From the NCBI GenBank assembly GCA_039025395.1, contig JBCCOK010000001.1:75773-139772 (forward strand): a stretch of 64,000 nt of DNA. Direction: 5' to 3'. This DNA is from Hoeflea_A sp039025395 (GTDB taxonomy: Bacteria > Pseudomonadota > Alphaproteobacteria > Rhizobiales > Rhizobiaceae). Of the stretch, positions 50,759 through 60,814 are shown piece by piece; within the stretch, counting starts at the first letter, position 1, and every line of letters begins with the position of its first letter. Below the pieces are notes generated by a model. That model was not told the DNA's origin. It did no database searches and saw nothing but the letters and a program-made list of their open reading frames with translations. A program made the translations under genes and the position numbers.

Positions 50759-52387
50759 TTAAAGCTGCCAATAATCGTGATGCTCGAAGTACATTTCGAC
50801 GCTGTCGAGCTTGGTGCTTCGATAGGCCACGTAGCCGTCCGGGCGTATCAGATAAATGCAAGGTCCTTTTGCGCCGTAGTTGCCGTGCATTTTGCCTTGC
50901 CTGTCTGCGATCACGCCATGCTCTTCAAAAAGGTCGCCCGGCTCTTCTTTGGTGACGATGTACGGTTTCAGAAAGGAGCCAAAGCGCAGGGAGGACTCCA
51001 CGGCCTTCTTGATTTCCGTGAGCGGTGGATCGTCCGCATCGCCGCAGAAAAAGAACAATCTGTATTGATCATCCGCAGGCAGTTTGAACAGGGTCGTCGG
51101 CTTGCCGGCAAAGACGAGATCGCCGGCATCGGGCGCTCTGGTTCCGGGTGTTGGACAGTCTTGGAAACTGTCATCCGTTAGGAGGCTCAGCGGGCTTGCG
51201 CTGTAGTCAAGGTCGACTTCCTGCAGCTGGCGGGCAGCATCCAGTCGCGCAGGCTCCGGCGTGAACAAATGCGAAATGAACGTGTCCCGTTCCGACTGGG
51301 ACAGTCCCGCATAGGCTTCCATGGTATCCGTGATCTGCCGGGTCGTTTCGATGACTTCGTTCGCCACGATCCGTCTTTCATCTTCGTAACTGTCCAGAAG
51401 CTTTGCCGAGGCCTTGCGTTGAACGACGAGCGCCAGTTTCCAAGCGAGGTTGTGAGCGTCCTGAATTCCGGTGTTCATGCCATGGCCGGCCAGAAGGCTG
51501 TGAACGTGAGCAGCATCGCCCGCCAAAAACACCCGTTCCTGACGGTAATGCGGAGCCAGCCGGTAGCAAATCCGGAAATAGCCAAGCCAATTTGGATCGG
51601 ACAACCGCATATTGGGTCTGGCTCTTTCCGCGACGATCGCCTGAAGGTCTTCGAGCAGAGGTGCGCCTTCGGTCCTAGCATCGGTATCGATCGTCGCAAC
51701 GATGAAGTGCCTGTTGCCCGGAAGACGCGTGAACAGGTAGAGCTCGCCCCGATCGTGGAAAAAGACGTGCCCCTTGTCAGGCTCAAAGTCTTCATCCCCC
51801 GCGATCAGCACATCGCCAAGGATGTATGGGATTTTGTCGCTCTCACCGGGAAATGTCGCACCGATGAAGTGGCGCACTGCGCTATGCGCACCATCACAGG
51901 CGACGACCCAATGGTAGCGACCCGTCTCGTCCTGCTTGCCATCCTGTTGCAGGGTGACGGTCACACCGTCTCTGTCCTGTGACAAGTCAGTTAGTGAAAC
52001 ACCGCGCTCAACTTTGACACCCAGCCCGTTCAGGTGGGATTCCAGAGTAGCTTCGTTATGTGCCTGCGATTGGGACAGGCCGAAGGGATATGGCGAGTCG
52101 ATCGGCGCATGGGGGCTTTCGCCGACAAGCTCACCATTGCGATAGAAAACGAACCCTCGTTCGGGCACGGAACCGACGGTTATCTGCTCGTCGAGACCAA
52201 GTCCTTGAAGGATCTCCAAGGTGCGAGAGTGCAGCAGGTTGGCTCGGACATGAGGGTCGATGCCGGGCGACTTGTCGATACATCGTGTCGGTACGCCGCG
52301 CCGCGCAAGTTCCAAGGCCATCATCAGACCCGTGGTTCTTCCGCCAACGACCAATACCGTGTCCGTGGATTTTCCGCTCGGTTCCAA
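50759..52387 (-). CDS. FAD-dependent monooxygenase (phenol hydroxylase/TfdB type) with an altered FAD loop
   Basis: The product is 542 aa. It has the family parts VVACDGAHSAVRHFIGATF (DG motif) and VFLAGDAAHVHSLLAGHGMNTGIQDAHNLAWKL (GD motif, with the usual P-x-G-G-Q changed to L-A-G-H). It also has the C-terminal thioredoxin-like domain of the PheA/TfdB group. The N-terminal dinucleotide loop reads VVGGRTTGL, where G-x-G-x-x-G is expected; the second Gly is Arg. This may weaken FAD binding. It stands alone; the substrate would be an aromatic compound. Confidence 0.85.
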   Translation of the reverse strand: MEPSGKSTDTVLVVGGRTTGLMMALELARRGVPTRCIDKSPGIDPHVRANLLHSRTLEILQGLGLDEQITVGSVPERGFVFYRNGELVGESPHAPIDSPYPFGLSQSQAHNEATLESHLNGLGVKVERGVSLTDLSQDRDGVTVTLQQDGKQDETGRYHWVVACDGAHSAVRHFIGATFPGESDKIPYILGDVLIAGDEDFEPDKGHVFFHDRGELYLFTRLPGNRHFIVATIDTDARTEGAPLLEDLQAIVAERARPNMRLSDPNWLGYFRICYRLAPHYRQERVFLAGDAAHVHSLLAGHGMNTGIQDAHNLAWKLALVVQRKASAKLLDSYEDERRIVANEVIETTRQITDTMEAYAGLSQSERDTFISHLFTPEPARLDAARQLQEVDLDYSASPLSLLTDDSFQDCPTPGTRAPDAGDLVFAGKPTTLFKLPADDQYRLFFFCGDADDPPLTEIKKAVESSLRFGSFLKPYIVTKEEPGDLFEEHGVIADRQGKMHGNYGAKGPCIYLIRPDGYVAYRSTKLDSVEMYFEHHDYWQL

Positions 52388-52553
52388 AATCGATCAACCC
52401 CGGCCTTGCTCTCGCTGGACTGGCGATCAAAAGGATATCAACGCTGAACAGGATGAGCAACGTGGGGCCAATGTCTTGTGCGTTTTGCCAAAGGAGGAGA
52501 TCAATCCGGGGGGCGACACATCAACGGCTGCTCACAAGACCCCCTGTCCCGGG

Positions 52554-54857
52554 TCAGGCAATGGCGAGGAGTTCGTCCAGTATGGTGTGTTTCTGGCCGA
52601 GACGTTCCCTCAGATGAGGCGGCACGAGGCGCCGGCACGAGACCCTGATGCCTTTCATTGAAGGGATAATGCGAGGCGCGCCGTAGAGATCCAGATACTC
52701 CTCGTAATTGTCGAAGTTGCTGCGTCCGGCCACGTCGACGAAGGTCTCGGACGCCGCACCATTGGCGAGCACCACCTCGTGGGCCTCGGTCTCGATGTGG
52801 TAGTAGGTGATCTTGACGGGCAATTCGCATGCCGGCACGAAGCGGATCGTGTCGTCGTTGACCATGGCGGAGCCGTTGATGACGAGGCCGTCAAGGATCA
52901 TGCCGTGATCGGCGGTGATGAAGAGGTCCGTGTGGGGCAAGCCATCGCCCAGCGCGCCGGCCGTGATCACGACCGGCTCGAGATTGGGATCATGGCCAAA
53001 GCGCGGATAGACCGTCTTGCGCCCGATCCATGTCACCGGGACGAGCCTGCCGTCGGCCGTGCGCACCTTATCGCCGATCCGCAAGGTCTCGACGGCCGCT
53101 TCGCCGCTGGCTGTTGAAATCTGCGTACCTTCGAGGAAGCAGAGCGGTGCGACATTGGCGAGTTCGATGATGCCATCGTTCTCGGTGCCGCCATTTTCGG
53201 TGGACGCGTCATAAAGCGCCAGATCGGCGCCCGAGACCAAATAGCTCTCGCCAGCAAGATCGTTCCCATTGGGATCGGCAAAGCGAGCCCCGATGATCAG
53301 ATCCGGTACGTCATCGCCGGTGACGTCGTCCGCCGCCGAAATGGAGAAGCCGGACCGGTCAGCCGCGGCGATACCGTTGAACTGGTAGGAATGGGGGGCG
53401 GCGGCGACATGTTCAAGGTCGATAATGCCATCGACTTGACCATCGGCCATATCGAGCGCGGCCAGATCCTTGCTCGAGATCAGGTAGATCTCGCCTGAAC
53501 GGTTCCCATTGGAACCGGCCCCGGAAGCCCCGATGATCAGCTCGTTCTTGCCATCGTCGTCGAGATCCGCAACCGACGCGACAGAATAGCCGGAAAGGTC
53601 ACCCGCATCGATGCCGTTGAATTGATAGGAGTTGGGCGCGGCGGCGACATTGGCCAGTTCGATAATGCCATCGCCCGCGGTTCCGCCATTTTCGGTGCTG
53701 TCATCGAGATCGACCAGATCCTCGCTCGAGATCAGATAGATCGCGCCTGAATTTGCCCCGCCGTCATCGGCCCAGTAGGCACTGATGATCAGATCGTCCT
53801 TCTCATCGCCCACGACATCGCCCGCCGAAGCCACAGAAATGCCGGAGCGGTCACCCGCAGCGGCACCGTTGAACTGATAGGAGTTGTCGGCAGCGGCGAC
53901 ATTCGCCAGTTCGATAATGCCGTCGGTTTGACCATCGGCGGTATCGAGCGCGGCCAACTCCGCGCCTGAGATCAAATAGCTCGCGCCAGAATCAACTACG
54001 TTGGGATCGGCCCGGTAAGCCCCGATGATCAGATCGGGTATGTTATCGCCATCGATATCCCCCGCCGAAGCGACGGAAATGCCTGAGTTATCTCCCGCAG
54101 CGATGCCGTTGAACTGGTATGAGTAGGGGGCGTCGGCCACATCGGCCAAATCGATAATACCGTCGGCTGCGTTGCCATCGGCGATATCGAGCGTGGCCAA
54201 ATCCCGGCTCGAGATCAGATAGGTCTTGCCAGAACCACCATCGGCCCCAAAAGCCCCGACGATCAACTCTTCTCTGCCATCGCCGTCGAGATCCCCCGCC
54301 GATGCGACTGAGATGCCGGATTGGCCAAAAAAATCATTACCGTTGAACTGATAGGAGTTGTCGGCAGCGGCAACATCGGCCAGATCCACAATGCCGTCGG
54401 CAGATCCGCCATCTGCGATATCGAGCGCGGCCAGATCCCGGCTCGAGATCAGATAGGTCTCGCCTGAACTGATCCCATTGGATTCGGCACCGGGAACCCC
54501 GATGATCAGCTCGTCCTTGCCATCGTCGTCGAGATCCGCCACCGAAGCGACGGAGATGCCTGACAAGTCACCCGCATCGATGCCATTGAACTGATAGGAA
54601 TTGCCCTTGGCCGCACCGATGGCGGCAACATTGGCAAGCTCGATTATACCATCGGCCATGCCATCGGCAATATCGAGATCGTACAGATCCTGGCTTGAGA
54701 CCAGATAGGTCTCGCCCGCACTTGCCTTATCGTTGGGATCGGCCTGGTCGGCCCCGATGATCAGATCGTCTATGCCATCGCCGTCGATATCCCCCACCGA
54801 AGCGACGAACACGCCGGAGCGGTCACCCGCCGCGACACCGTTGAAATGATAGGCCAT
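52554..54857 (-). CDS. FG-GAP repeat protein with a C-terminal Hint domain
   Basis: The product is about 767 aa from MAYHFNGVAAGD, start supported by AGGAGAATAGG. Seven FG-GAP-like repeats of 70-80 aa follow, each with SYQFNG, then SGISVAS, then a Ca2+-loop such as DIDGDGIDDLIIGA, then a YLIS segment. From about residue 560 a Hint_2-type domain begins at PLCFLEGTQISTASGEAAVETLRIGDKV and ends after YYHIETEAHEVVLANG, followed by a tail. The Hint domain would self-cleave at its Cys. There is no classical signal peptide, so type I secretion is possible. Calcium binding and cell-surface adhesion are likely. It follows a 79-aa gene with a one-base gap. Confidence 0.85.
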   Translation of the reverse strand: MAYHFNGVAAGDRSGVFVASVGDIDGDGIDDLIIGADQADPNDKASAGETYLVSSQDLYDLDIADGMADGIIELANVAAIGAAKGNSYQFNGIDAGDLSGISVASVADLDDDGKDELIIGVPGAESNGISSGETYLISSRDLAALDIADGGSADGIVDLADVAAADNSYQFNGNDFFGQSGISVASAGDLDGDGREELIVGAFGADGGSGKTYLISSRDLATLDIADGNAADGIIDLADVADAPYSYQFNGIAAGDNSGISVASAGDIDGDNIPDLIIGAYRADPNVVDSGASYLISGAELAALDTADGQTDGIIELANVAAADNSYQFNGAAAGDRSGISVASAGDVVGDEKDDLIISAYWADDGGANSGAIYLISSEDLVDLDDSTENGGTAGDGIIELANVAAAPNSYQFNGIDAGDLSGYSVASVADLDDDGKNELIIGASGAGSNGNRSGEIYLISSKDLAALDMADGQVDGIIDLEHVAAAPHSYQFNGIAAADRSGFSISAADDVTGDDVPDLIIGARFADPNGNDLAGESYLVSGADLALYDASTENGGTENDGIIELANVAPLCFLEGTQISTASGEAAVETLRIGDKVRTADGRLVPVTWIGRKTVYPRFGHDPNLEPVVITAGALGDGLPHTDLFITADHGMILDGLVINGSAMVNDDTIRFVPACELPVKITYYHIETEAHEVVLANGAASETFVDVAGRSNFDNYEEYLDLYGAPRIIPSMKGIRVSCRRLVPPHLRERLGQKHTILDELLAIA

Positions 54858-54858
54858 C

Positions 54859-55098
54859 CTATTCTCCTGATCCGTTGTTTGTGGGGCCACGACCTTCGAA
54901 GGGCAGCCTCAGACGCCGCATGGGCGCGTCCGGTGCCGGCTTGATGTAAAACTCTGCCCCCGAAGCCGCATAGGAACCCAGTTCCACATAGGTGTTGATG
55001 GCATCGGCAATGAGTTGTGCTGCGTCTTCATCCGTTTCAAATGAGACTGCGCCGCGCAGTTTCGACAGGACGGCTTCGGATAACAGATTGAGCTTCAT
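54859..55098 (-). CDS. Small hypothetical protein preceding the FG-GAP/Hint gene
   Basis: The product is 79 aa: MKLNLLSEAVLSKLRGAVSFETDEDAAQLIADAINTYVELGSYAASGAEFYIKPAPDAP, then a basic segment. I do not recognise a family. Its TAG stop is one base before the start of the FG-GAP gene, so the two are translationally linked. It could be a chaperone, immunity or regulatory partner of the Hint protein; this is a guess from position only. Confidence 0.6.
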   Translation of the reverse strand: MKLNLLSEAVLSKLRGAVSFETDEDAAQLIADAINTYVELGSYAASGAEFYIKPAPDAPMRRLRLPFEGRGPTNNGSGE

Positions 55099-55307
55099 TC
55101 ATGCGTCCCCGTGATTGATAATCCTCAATGGGCATTCTCATGCCGTAGAACGAGCCATCCTCTGGGTTTATCATCTCATGATTGTATATCAAAATATAAA
55201 TCGCTCTATAATAGAAAATCGGTACCGATGGAGTGGGGAAAAGATTGGAGGAGACGGACCGGACGCCACTGCAAACGAGCGTCCGGCCTCTTGATCCCGT
55301 TGATCTG

Positions 55308-55967
55308 CTACTCGTTATACAGCCAGAACGCATCGGCCACGATGTGGGATTTGTCCTCGGTGTAACTCTCCCAATCGAGCGCTTTCAGAACCAGTGGCCT
55401 GGCAACATTGAGGAAGACACTCTGAGCGATCAGGTGTACCGCACGGATCCGCGCCATCTCGCTTCCCGGTTCGTCGCCCGTAATCCGTGAGACAAGTGCC
55501 CGCATGAGGTCGAATTGAATGCTGAAGATCTTCTCGTAAAACAGATCCGTCGTCTTGCCGCCCTGGATCAGTTCACGCTGAATGTAGCGTGATTTGATGT
55601 CGCCACAATCGTTCTTCGTGGCACGTATGAAAGAGGCCCGCATAACTTCCCGCAGCGTCGTTCGCGCTTCATCGGCGGACATCTTTGCCACTTTTTCTTT
55701 CGACAAGTGGCTCAGGACCTCACCTGGGCCCTCGCTTTTGAACTTTGAGGCCAGGTAATCAATGGTTGCGTAGCGAAGGCCTTCCTTGCCCCCGAAGTGA
55801 TAGTTGATCGAGGCCAAATTCACTCCGGCTTCAGAAACCAGATCGCGCACCGATGTGTTCTCGTAGCCCTTGTCCCCAAACAGCTTGAGCGCCGCGTCAA
55901 GCAGCGCCTGCTTTGTCGCCTCGGTACGGTTATCAAGTGTTCGTTGCGTCTCGACTGGCATGAGCAA
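55308..55967 (-). CDS. TetR/AcrR regulator with a CerR-type C-terminal domain
   Basis: The product is 219 aa (or 217 from the second Met). The DNA-binding part LFGDKGYENTSVRDLVSEAGVNLASINYHFGGKEGLRYATIDYL is typical of the CerR-type group. The gene diverges from an RND efflux operon 244 bases away and most likely represses it. An imperfect dyad with TTGAACAACTGTTTGAA near 56062 is a possible site. Confidence 0.86.
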   Translation of the reverse strand: MLMPVETQRTLDNRTEATKQALLDAALKLFGDKGYENTSVRDLVSEAGVNLASINYHFGGKEGLRYATIDYLASKFKSEGPGEVLSHLSKEKVAKMSADEARTTLREVMRASFIRATKNDCGDIKSRYIQRELIQGGKTTDLFYEKIFSIQFDLMRALVSRITGDEPGSEMARIRAVHLIAQSVFLNVARPLVLKALDWESYTEDKSHIVADAFWLYNE

Positions 55968-56211
55968 TGCACTATGTTTTGCAATTGGTTTCCGGTTCTG
56001 CCGGAAAGTTCCGTTTTCCTATCGTGAATTCAGTCCGCTGAAAACTGCCTTCACAATTTATTGAACAACTGTTTGAAACGGGTGTTTTATAGAGTAAAGA
56101 GACTTGTTACGTTTGCACACCGTGTTTGCTGATCGGCAAGCCTTCTGATCCACAGATGCGATCCTTACTGGGCGCGTAGCAAAACATCTGGTCTGAGCAT
56201 GGGGATATGTC

Positions 56212-57423
56212 GTGGCCTTTGTCTGGCGAGCAATTAAAGAACTTTTCTGGTTCGCGGTCGCGATTGCCATCGTGGCTGGCGGCTGGTTCGGATTTCAATA
56301 TCTCGGCGCTAATCGCACCGTCGTCGAAGCAGCGCCCATCGAGCGGAACATCCCGCTGGTGGCGACCACCAAGCTCTTGCCGGTTGAGGGAAGTATCCCC
56401 ATCGAAGCAAGCGGCTTCATCACCGCCAGCCGGTTGCTCGATATCGCCACCGAAGCAGGCGGGCGAATTGTCGAACTTCACCCTGCAATCGAAGCCCGCG
56501 GAACCTTCAGCGAGGGAGAGGTGCTCTTCCGCCTCGACGACCGCAGCGCGAAGGCCAACGTCGCGCAAATCGAAGCGAATATCGAGAGCATTACCGCGCA
56601 ACTCGATCTGGTCACCACGCAGCTTGAGCGGGCCCGCACGCTGCGCGAGCGCGGCATTGTTCCGCAGGATCAACTGGATCAGCTCGCCAGCCGGGAGCAG
56701 GAACTGGAGGCCTCCATTCGAAACCTGCGGGCGGGTCTGGAGGCGGCTGAAGTCGCTCTGGCAAACACCATCGTCCGTGCTCCGTTTCACGGCCGGGTGC
56801 TTTCCAAGGGCGCTGAGCTCGGAGAAGTCATCGCTCAAGGCACCTCGGTTGCAGAAATTTACTCCGATACCGAACTCGAAGTTGCCGTCAATATTCGCGA
56901 AAACGAAGCGGCGCTGATTGCCGACCTTTTCACCCTACCAAAGGCCTCTGCCTTCGTTGAAACCAGCTTCGCCGGAAACAGCTATCGCTGGGCGGCGTCT
57001 CTGGTCAGGGTTGAACGTCAGATCGATCCGACGACCCGAACGCTTTCGATTACGCTTGGCCTCGACGATCCGAACGCCGGGATCCCGATGGACACCGACA
57101 ACGAAGCCGCCATACCGGCGCTCATCAACGCATTTGTCACGATTGGCATAGAAGCCGAAGCGCAGCCGTCAGTCTTCTCGCTGGATGTAAACGCGGTCCG
57201 CAACAACGGTGAGCTGTGGATTGTCGATGACGGGCGCTTACGGAAGTATCCAGTCACAGTTCTGCATCGCGCGGGCGGGCTGGCATATCTTCAAGCCGAT
57301 GGGATTTCCCCGGATGCAGATATCGTAACCAGCGCCCTGTCAGCGCCTGCTGATGGAATGGAGGTGTCAGTCCTGCCAAAGCAAGATGCAGCCTCTTTGC
57401 CGGCAGCAGGATCGGGAGGCTGA
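56212..57423 (+). CDS. RND efflux periplasmic adaptor (membrane fusion protein)
   Basis: The product is 403 aa, GTG start. An N-terminal anchor (LFWFAVAIAIVAGGWFGFQYL) is followed by a lipoyl/barrel-sandwich domain split by a helical hairpin: ASGFITASRLLDIATEAGGRIVEL, then ERARTLRERGIVPQDQLDQL, then NTIVRAPFHGRVLSKGAELGEVI. A beta-barrel region (EVAVNIRENEAALI) follows. It links the RND pump to an outer-membrane channel, which is not encoded here. The stop is one base before the pump gene start. Confidence 0.88.
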   Translation: MAFVWRAIKELFWFAVAIAIVAGGWFGFQYLGANRTVVEAAPIERNIPLVATTKLLPVEGSIPIEASGFITASRLLDIATEAGGRIVELHPAIEARGTFSEGEVLFRLDDRSAKANVAQIEANIESITAQLDLVTTQLERARTLRERGIVPQDQLDQLASREQELEASIRNLRAGLEAAEVALANTIVRAPFHGRVLSKGAELGEVIAQGTSVAEIYSDTELEVAVNIRENEAALIADLFTLPKASAFVETSFAGNSYRWAASLVRVERQIDPTTRTLSITLGLDDPNAGIPMDTDNEAAIPALINAFVTIGIEAEAQPSVFSLDVNAVRNNGELWIVDDGRLRKYPVTVLHRAGGLAYLQADGISPDADIVTSALSAPADGMEVSVLPKQDAASLPAAGSGG

Positions 57424-57424
57424 T

Positions 57425-60400
57425 ATGAACGGCGCTCTCAAATGGATGGCTGAGCATCCTGTAGCCGGCAACATGGTGATGATCATCACGCTGATTGCAG
57501 GGATTGTGACGGCGCTTTCGATCCGTCAAACGACATTTCCCGAGTTCGATCTCGACACCGTTTCAATCAGCGTTCCCTATGACGGGGCAGCACCGGTTGA
57601 AGTGACCCAATCGATCATCAGACCGATTGAAGAGCAGTTGGCGGCTATCGATGGGATAGACGAGATTACCGCCACCGCAAGCCAGGGGCGAGGTTCGCTG
57701 ACGGTCAGTTTCCTGTCGGGCGAGGACATCGTCGAAAAACTCGATGAGGTGAAAACCGAGATCGACCGGATCACGGTCTTTCCGGAGGACGCTGAAGAAC
57801 CAATCGTCATTCGCTCGACGAACAGCTCCCGTGTTCTTGAGATCGCGGTCCATGGATCGGCCGACCTGACCGTCCTCACACGAGAAGCAGAACGGCTGAA
57901 AGACGAACTGGTTGGTCTTGATGCGATCTCCTTCGTTGAAACGCAGAACATACCCGAGCGCGAAATTGCGCTCTCCTTCAACCGCGACACGTTGGCCGCC
58001 TATCAACTGACGCTAGAAGATATTGCTGCAATTGTCGGTGCGAACTCGCTTGAGCTTCCAGGCGGCGATGTGGATTCAGACGACGTGTCCGTTCCGATCA
58101 GAACGCTTGGCCGCAACTTCACCGGAGAGGAATTCGGCGATATCGTCATCCGCACGGGCGAGAATGGCGATCAGGTGCTTCTGCGTGACCTGGCCTTCAT
58201 CACCGACGGTTTCGAGGACAATGACCTCGCACAGCGTTTTGCGGGAGAACCGGCCGTAACGGTCAACGTCTTCCGGGTCGGCAACGAGCAGGTTCTCGAC
58301 GTCGCGGAAGCGGCGCGCAATCATATCGAAACGGTTTTCAACGCCTCTTTGCCGACGGGAGTCAGCGTCACCATCTGGCAGGATGAGAGCGTCGTCCTGC
58401 AGTCGCGCCTTGATCTGCTCATCAAGAGCGCATTTACCGGTTTGATGCTGGTGGTGATCTGCCTGGCTCTATTCCTGGATGTGCGCCTCGCCTTCTGGTG
58501 CGCGGTCAATATTGCCACTGCGTTTGCGGGGACGTTTGTCCTGATGAGAATACTCGATCTTTCGATCAACATGATCTCGTTGTTCGGCTTCATCCTCGCC
58601 ATCGGAATCGTGGTCGACAATGCGATCGTGATCTCCGAAAAGATCTTCAAGAATGGCGAAGAAGGCGCATCCCCAAGGGTCGCAGCCGTGGAAGGCGTTC
58701 AGCGGGTGGCGGTCCCGGTCACCTTCTCCGCACTTACCACAATCGTCGCTTTTGTTCCGTTGACGCAAATGCCGGCACCATTGGGCAATTTTCTGATCGA
58801 TATTCCGATCATCGTGATGATCGTGCTCACCCTGTCTCTATTGCAATCATTGTTCATTCTTCCGCATTGTCTTTCCAGCATGCGGGTCGGACCCGACTAT
58901 CGCTCTCCGCTGGCGTTCAGGCCGCTTTCATGGGTCCGCGGCGCGATCAACGCCGCCCTGCAGTGGTTCATCAGGAAACCGCTCAACGCCGTTTTGCATT
59001 TCACCACCAAGCGCTTCCTCGTCCCCATTGCCGGCGTGGTGGCGGCCATGATGCTGACGATCGGCCTCCTGGCGCACGGCTATGTGAAGTTCGAGTTCTT
59101 CCCCTCCATCGACGGTGAATATGTGATTGCAAACATAGAGCTTGTCGAAGGGACCAGTCTCAATCGAACCGAGCTGGTTGCCGAGGATATACGACTTGCC
59201 GCAGAGCGTGCGGAGGCCCGATTGTCCAGTGAGCTGGGTCTGCAGGGCCCGATCATCGTCGACATCAACACCGTCACGGGGCGCAGCGCTGCTGGCGGCG
59301 GCCCCTTTGGAGGCATGGCAACGACAAGTTCCTCCGTGGCAAACGTAACGGTTCAGATCCTGTCCGCCGAAGATCGTGACTGGCCGACCGCATCATTTGA
59401 GACTGCATGGCTTGGTGAAATCGAAGAAATTGCCGGGCTTTCCTCGCTGACCGTATCATCATCCATTGTGGATGCAGGCAGCGCGATCGCTCTGGAATTG
59501 TCCGTTCCCGACGGTGCAGATGTGCGCCCGATCGTGGAGGATGTCCGTACCCAGCTGAACGCAATCCCCGGCGTATTCGGCATTCAGGATGACGCCAGCG
59601 CCGGGCGGCCCGAATTCACCCTTTCGTTGCGCGATGAAGCGCGCACCTATGGTGTCACGCTGAGCGATCTGGCAACACAAGTCAGAAGCGGCTTTTTCGG
59701 CATCGAGGCTACCCGGGTGCAACGGGGAAGCGATGATGTGAAAGTCATGGTGCGTTACGCCGATGATGACCGGCAAAGCAAGGTAGACTTGCTCGACACA
59801 GACATCCGTACCGCCAGCGGCGCGCTCGTACCCCTTTCCGTTGTTGCCGAGCTCAGACAGGATGCGGCGTCGACGCAGATTTCCCGGCGCAACAGCCGTA
59901 CGATCACGACGATAACCGCTGATGTCGATACCGCTGTCATCACGGCCCAAGAGGCAAACGGCATCATCCGCAGCGACTTTTTGCCTGTTCTCAGTGATCG
60001 TTATCCGGGCCTTATTGTCGATTTCGGTGGCGAACAGCGGACCCAGGGGGAGGCCCAGGCAGCGCTCGGCCAGGCGACGATCATGGCACTGCTTGCAATC
60101 TTTGCACTGCTTGCCCTCATCTTCCGCTCTTACATACAGCCCATTATTGTCATGATCGCGATTCCGCTGGGGCTGATCGGCGCGGTTGTCGGCCACTATA
60201 TTATGGGCGTCTCCATCGGGCTCCTGTCGATCTTCGGAATCATTGGACTGGCCGGCGTCGTCATCAACAATTCGCTCGTCATGATCGACCTTTACAACGA
60301 GTTTCTCGAGAAGGGGATTGACACGCGTACGGCTGTGATCGAAGGCACCAAAGATCGTTTCCGGCCCATTCTGCTGACATCGATCACCACGTTCCTGGGG

Positions 60401-60658
60401 ATCTTTCCGCTCATCATGGAAACAAGCCTGCAAGCCCAGTTCCTGATTCCGCTCGCGGTGTCCATCGGCTTCGGGGTGCTGTTCGGAACCTTCATCATCG
60501 TGCTGGCCGTTCCCGCATTCTTCATCGCGCAAGCCAGGCTTTTCTTCACCTTTAAGAAGCCTGCCTCTGAAGCCAAACCAAAAGACGCAGCAGCGCAAGG
60601 CCCGTCACCCTCCAACGACGACGAACGCGATCCAGGCTTTCCAGTGGCTGCTCAATAG
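57425..60658 (+). CDS. RND-family efflux pump, inner-membrane transporter
   Basis: The product is 1077 aa from MNGALKWMAEHPVAGNMVMIITLIAG, the usual length of the AcrB/MexB class. Twelve helices and two large periplasmic loops are present. FPEFDLDTVSISVPYDGAAPVEVTQSI is the first porter entry, and IGIVVDNAIVISEKIFKNGEEG is the D-N-A helix-4 region of the proton relay. The 'NxxD/SLxT' variants here fit a HAE1-like or NolG-like branch rather than classical AcrB. It takes substrates from the periplasm or membrane; regulation by the divergent TetR is likely. Confidence 0.9.
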   Translation: MNGALKWMAEHPVAGNMVMIITLIAGIVTALSIRQTTFPEFDLDTVSISVPYDGAAPVEVTQSIIRPIEEQLAAIDGIDEITATASQGRGSLTVSFLSGEDIVEKLDEVKTEIDRITVFPEDAEEPIVIRSTNSSRVLEIAVHGSADLTVLTREAERLKDELVGLDAISFVETQNIPEREIALSFNRDTLAAYQLTLEDIAAIVGANSLELPGGDVDSDDVSVPIRTLGRNFTGEEFGDIVIRTGENGDQVLLRDLAFITDGFEDNDLAQRFAGEPAVTVNVFRVGNEQVLDVAEAARNHIETVFNASLPTGVSVTIWQDESVVLQSRLDLLIKSAFTGLMLVVICLALFLDVRLAFWCAVNIATAFAGTFVLMRILDLSINMISLFGFILAIGIVVDNAIVISEKIFKNGEEGASPRVAAVEGVQRVAVPVTFSALTTIVAFVPLTQMPAPLGNFLIDIPIIVMIVLTLSLLQSLFILPHCLSSMRVGPDYRSPLAFRPLSWVRGAINAALQWFIRKPLNAVLHFTTKRFLVPIAGVVAAMMLTIGLLAHGYVKFEFFPSIDGEYVIANIELVEGTSLNRTELVAEDIRLAAERAEARLSSELGLQGPIIVDINTVTGRSAAGGGPFGGMATTSSSVANVTVQILSAEDRDWPTASFETAWLGEIEEIAGLSSLTVSSSIVDAGSAIALELSVPDGADVRPIVEDVRTQLNAIPGVFGIQDDASAGRPEFTLSLRDEARTYGVTLSDLATQVRSGFFGIEATRVQRGSDDVKVMVRYADDDRQSKVDLLDTDIRTASGALVPLSVVAELRQDAASTQISRRNSRTITTITADVDTAVITAQEANGIIRSDFLPVLSDRYPGLIVDFGGEQRTQGEAQAALGQATIMALLAIFALLALIFRSYIQPIIVMIAIPLGLIGAVVGHYIMGVSIGLLSIFGIIGLAGVVINNSLVMIDLYNEFLEKGIDTRTAVIEGTKDRFRPILLTSITTFLGIFPLIMETSLQAQFLIPLAVSIGFGVLFGTFIIVLAVPAFFIAQARLFFTFKKPASEAKPKDAAAQGPSPSNDDERDPGFPVAAQ

Positions 60659-60814
60659 CACCGCAAATGCAGTTCATGGCGATCTTGCTTTGGCAACATT
60701 GGACGACGTTGGTTGTGTAGCACAAAGAGCTGAGAACGCCTGAAGCGACATTATCGTAGCGGGAAGACTTCAACACCGCAGAACCATACCGCAGCGCCCA
60801 CTGCCGTTGGCTCA

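Noticed and set aside
52700..54860. Regularly spaced repeats that could suggest a CRISPR array or satellite
   Set aside because: The period is over 200 bp, variable, and follows codons; it is the DNA of the FG-GAP repeats.
59459..60598. 379-codon minus-strand frame
   Set aside because: Antisense to the RND pump; composition of the charged shadow type.
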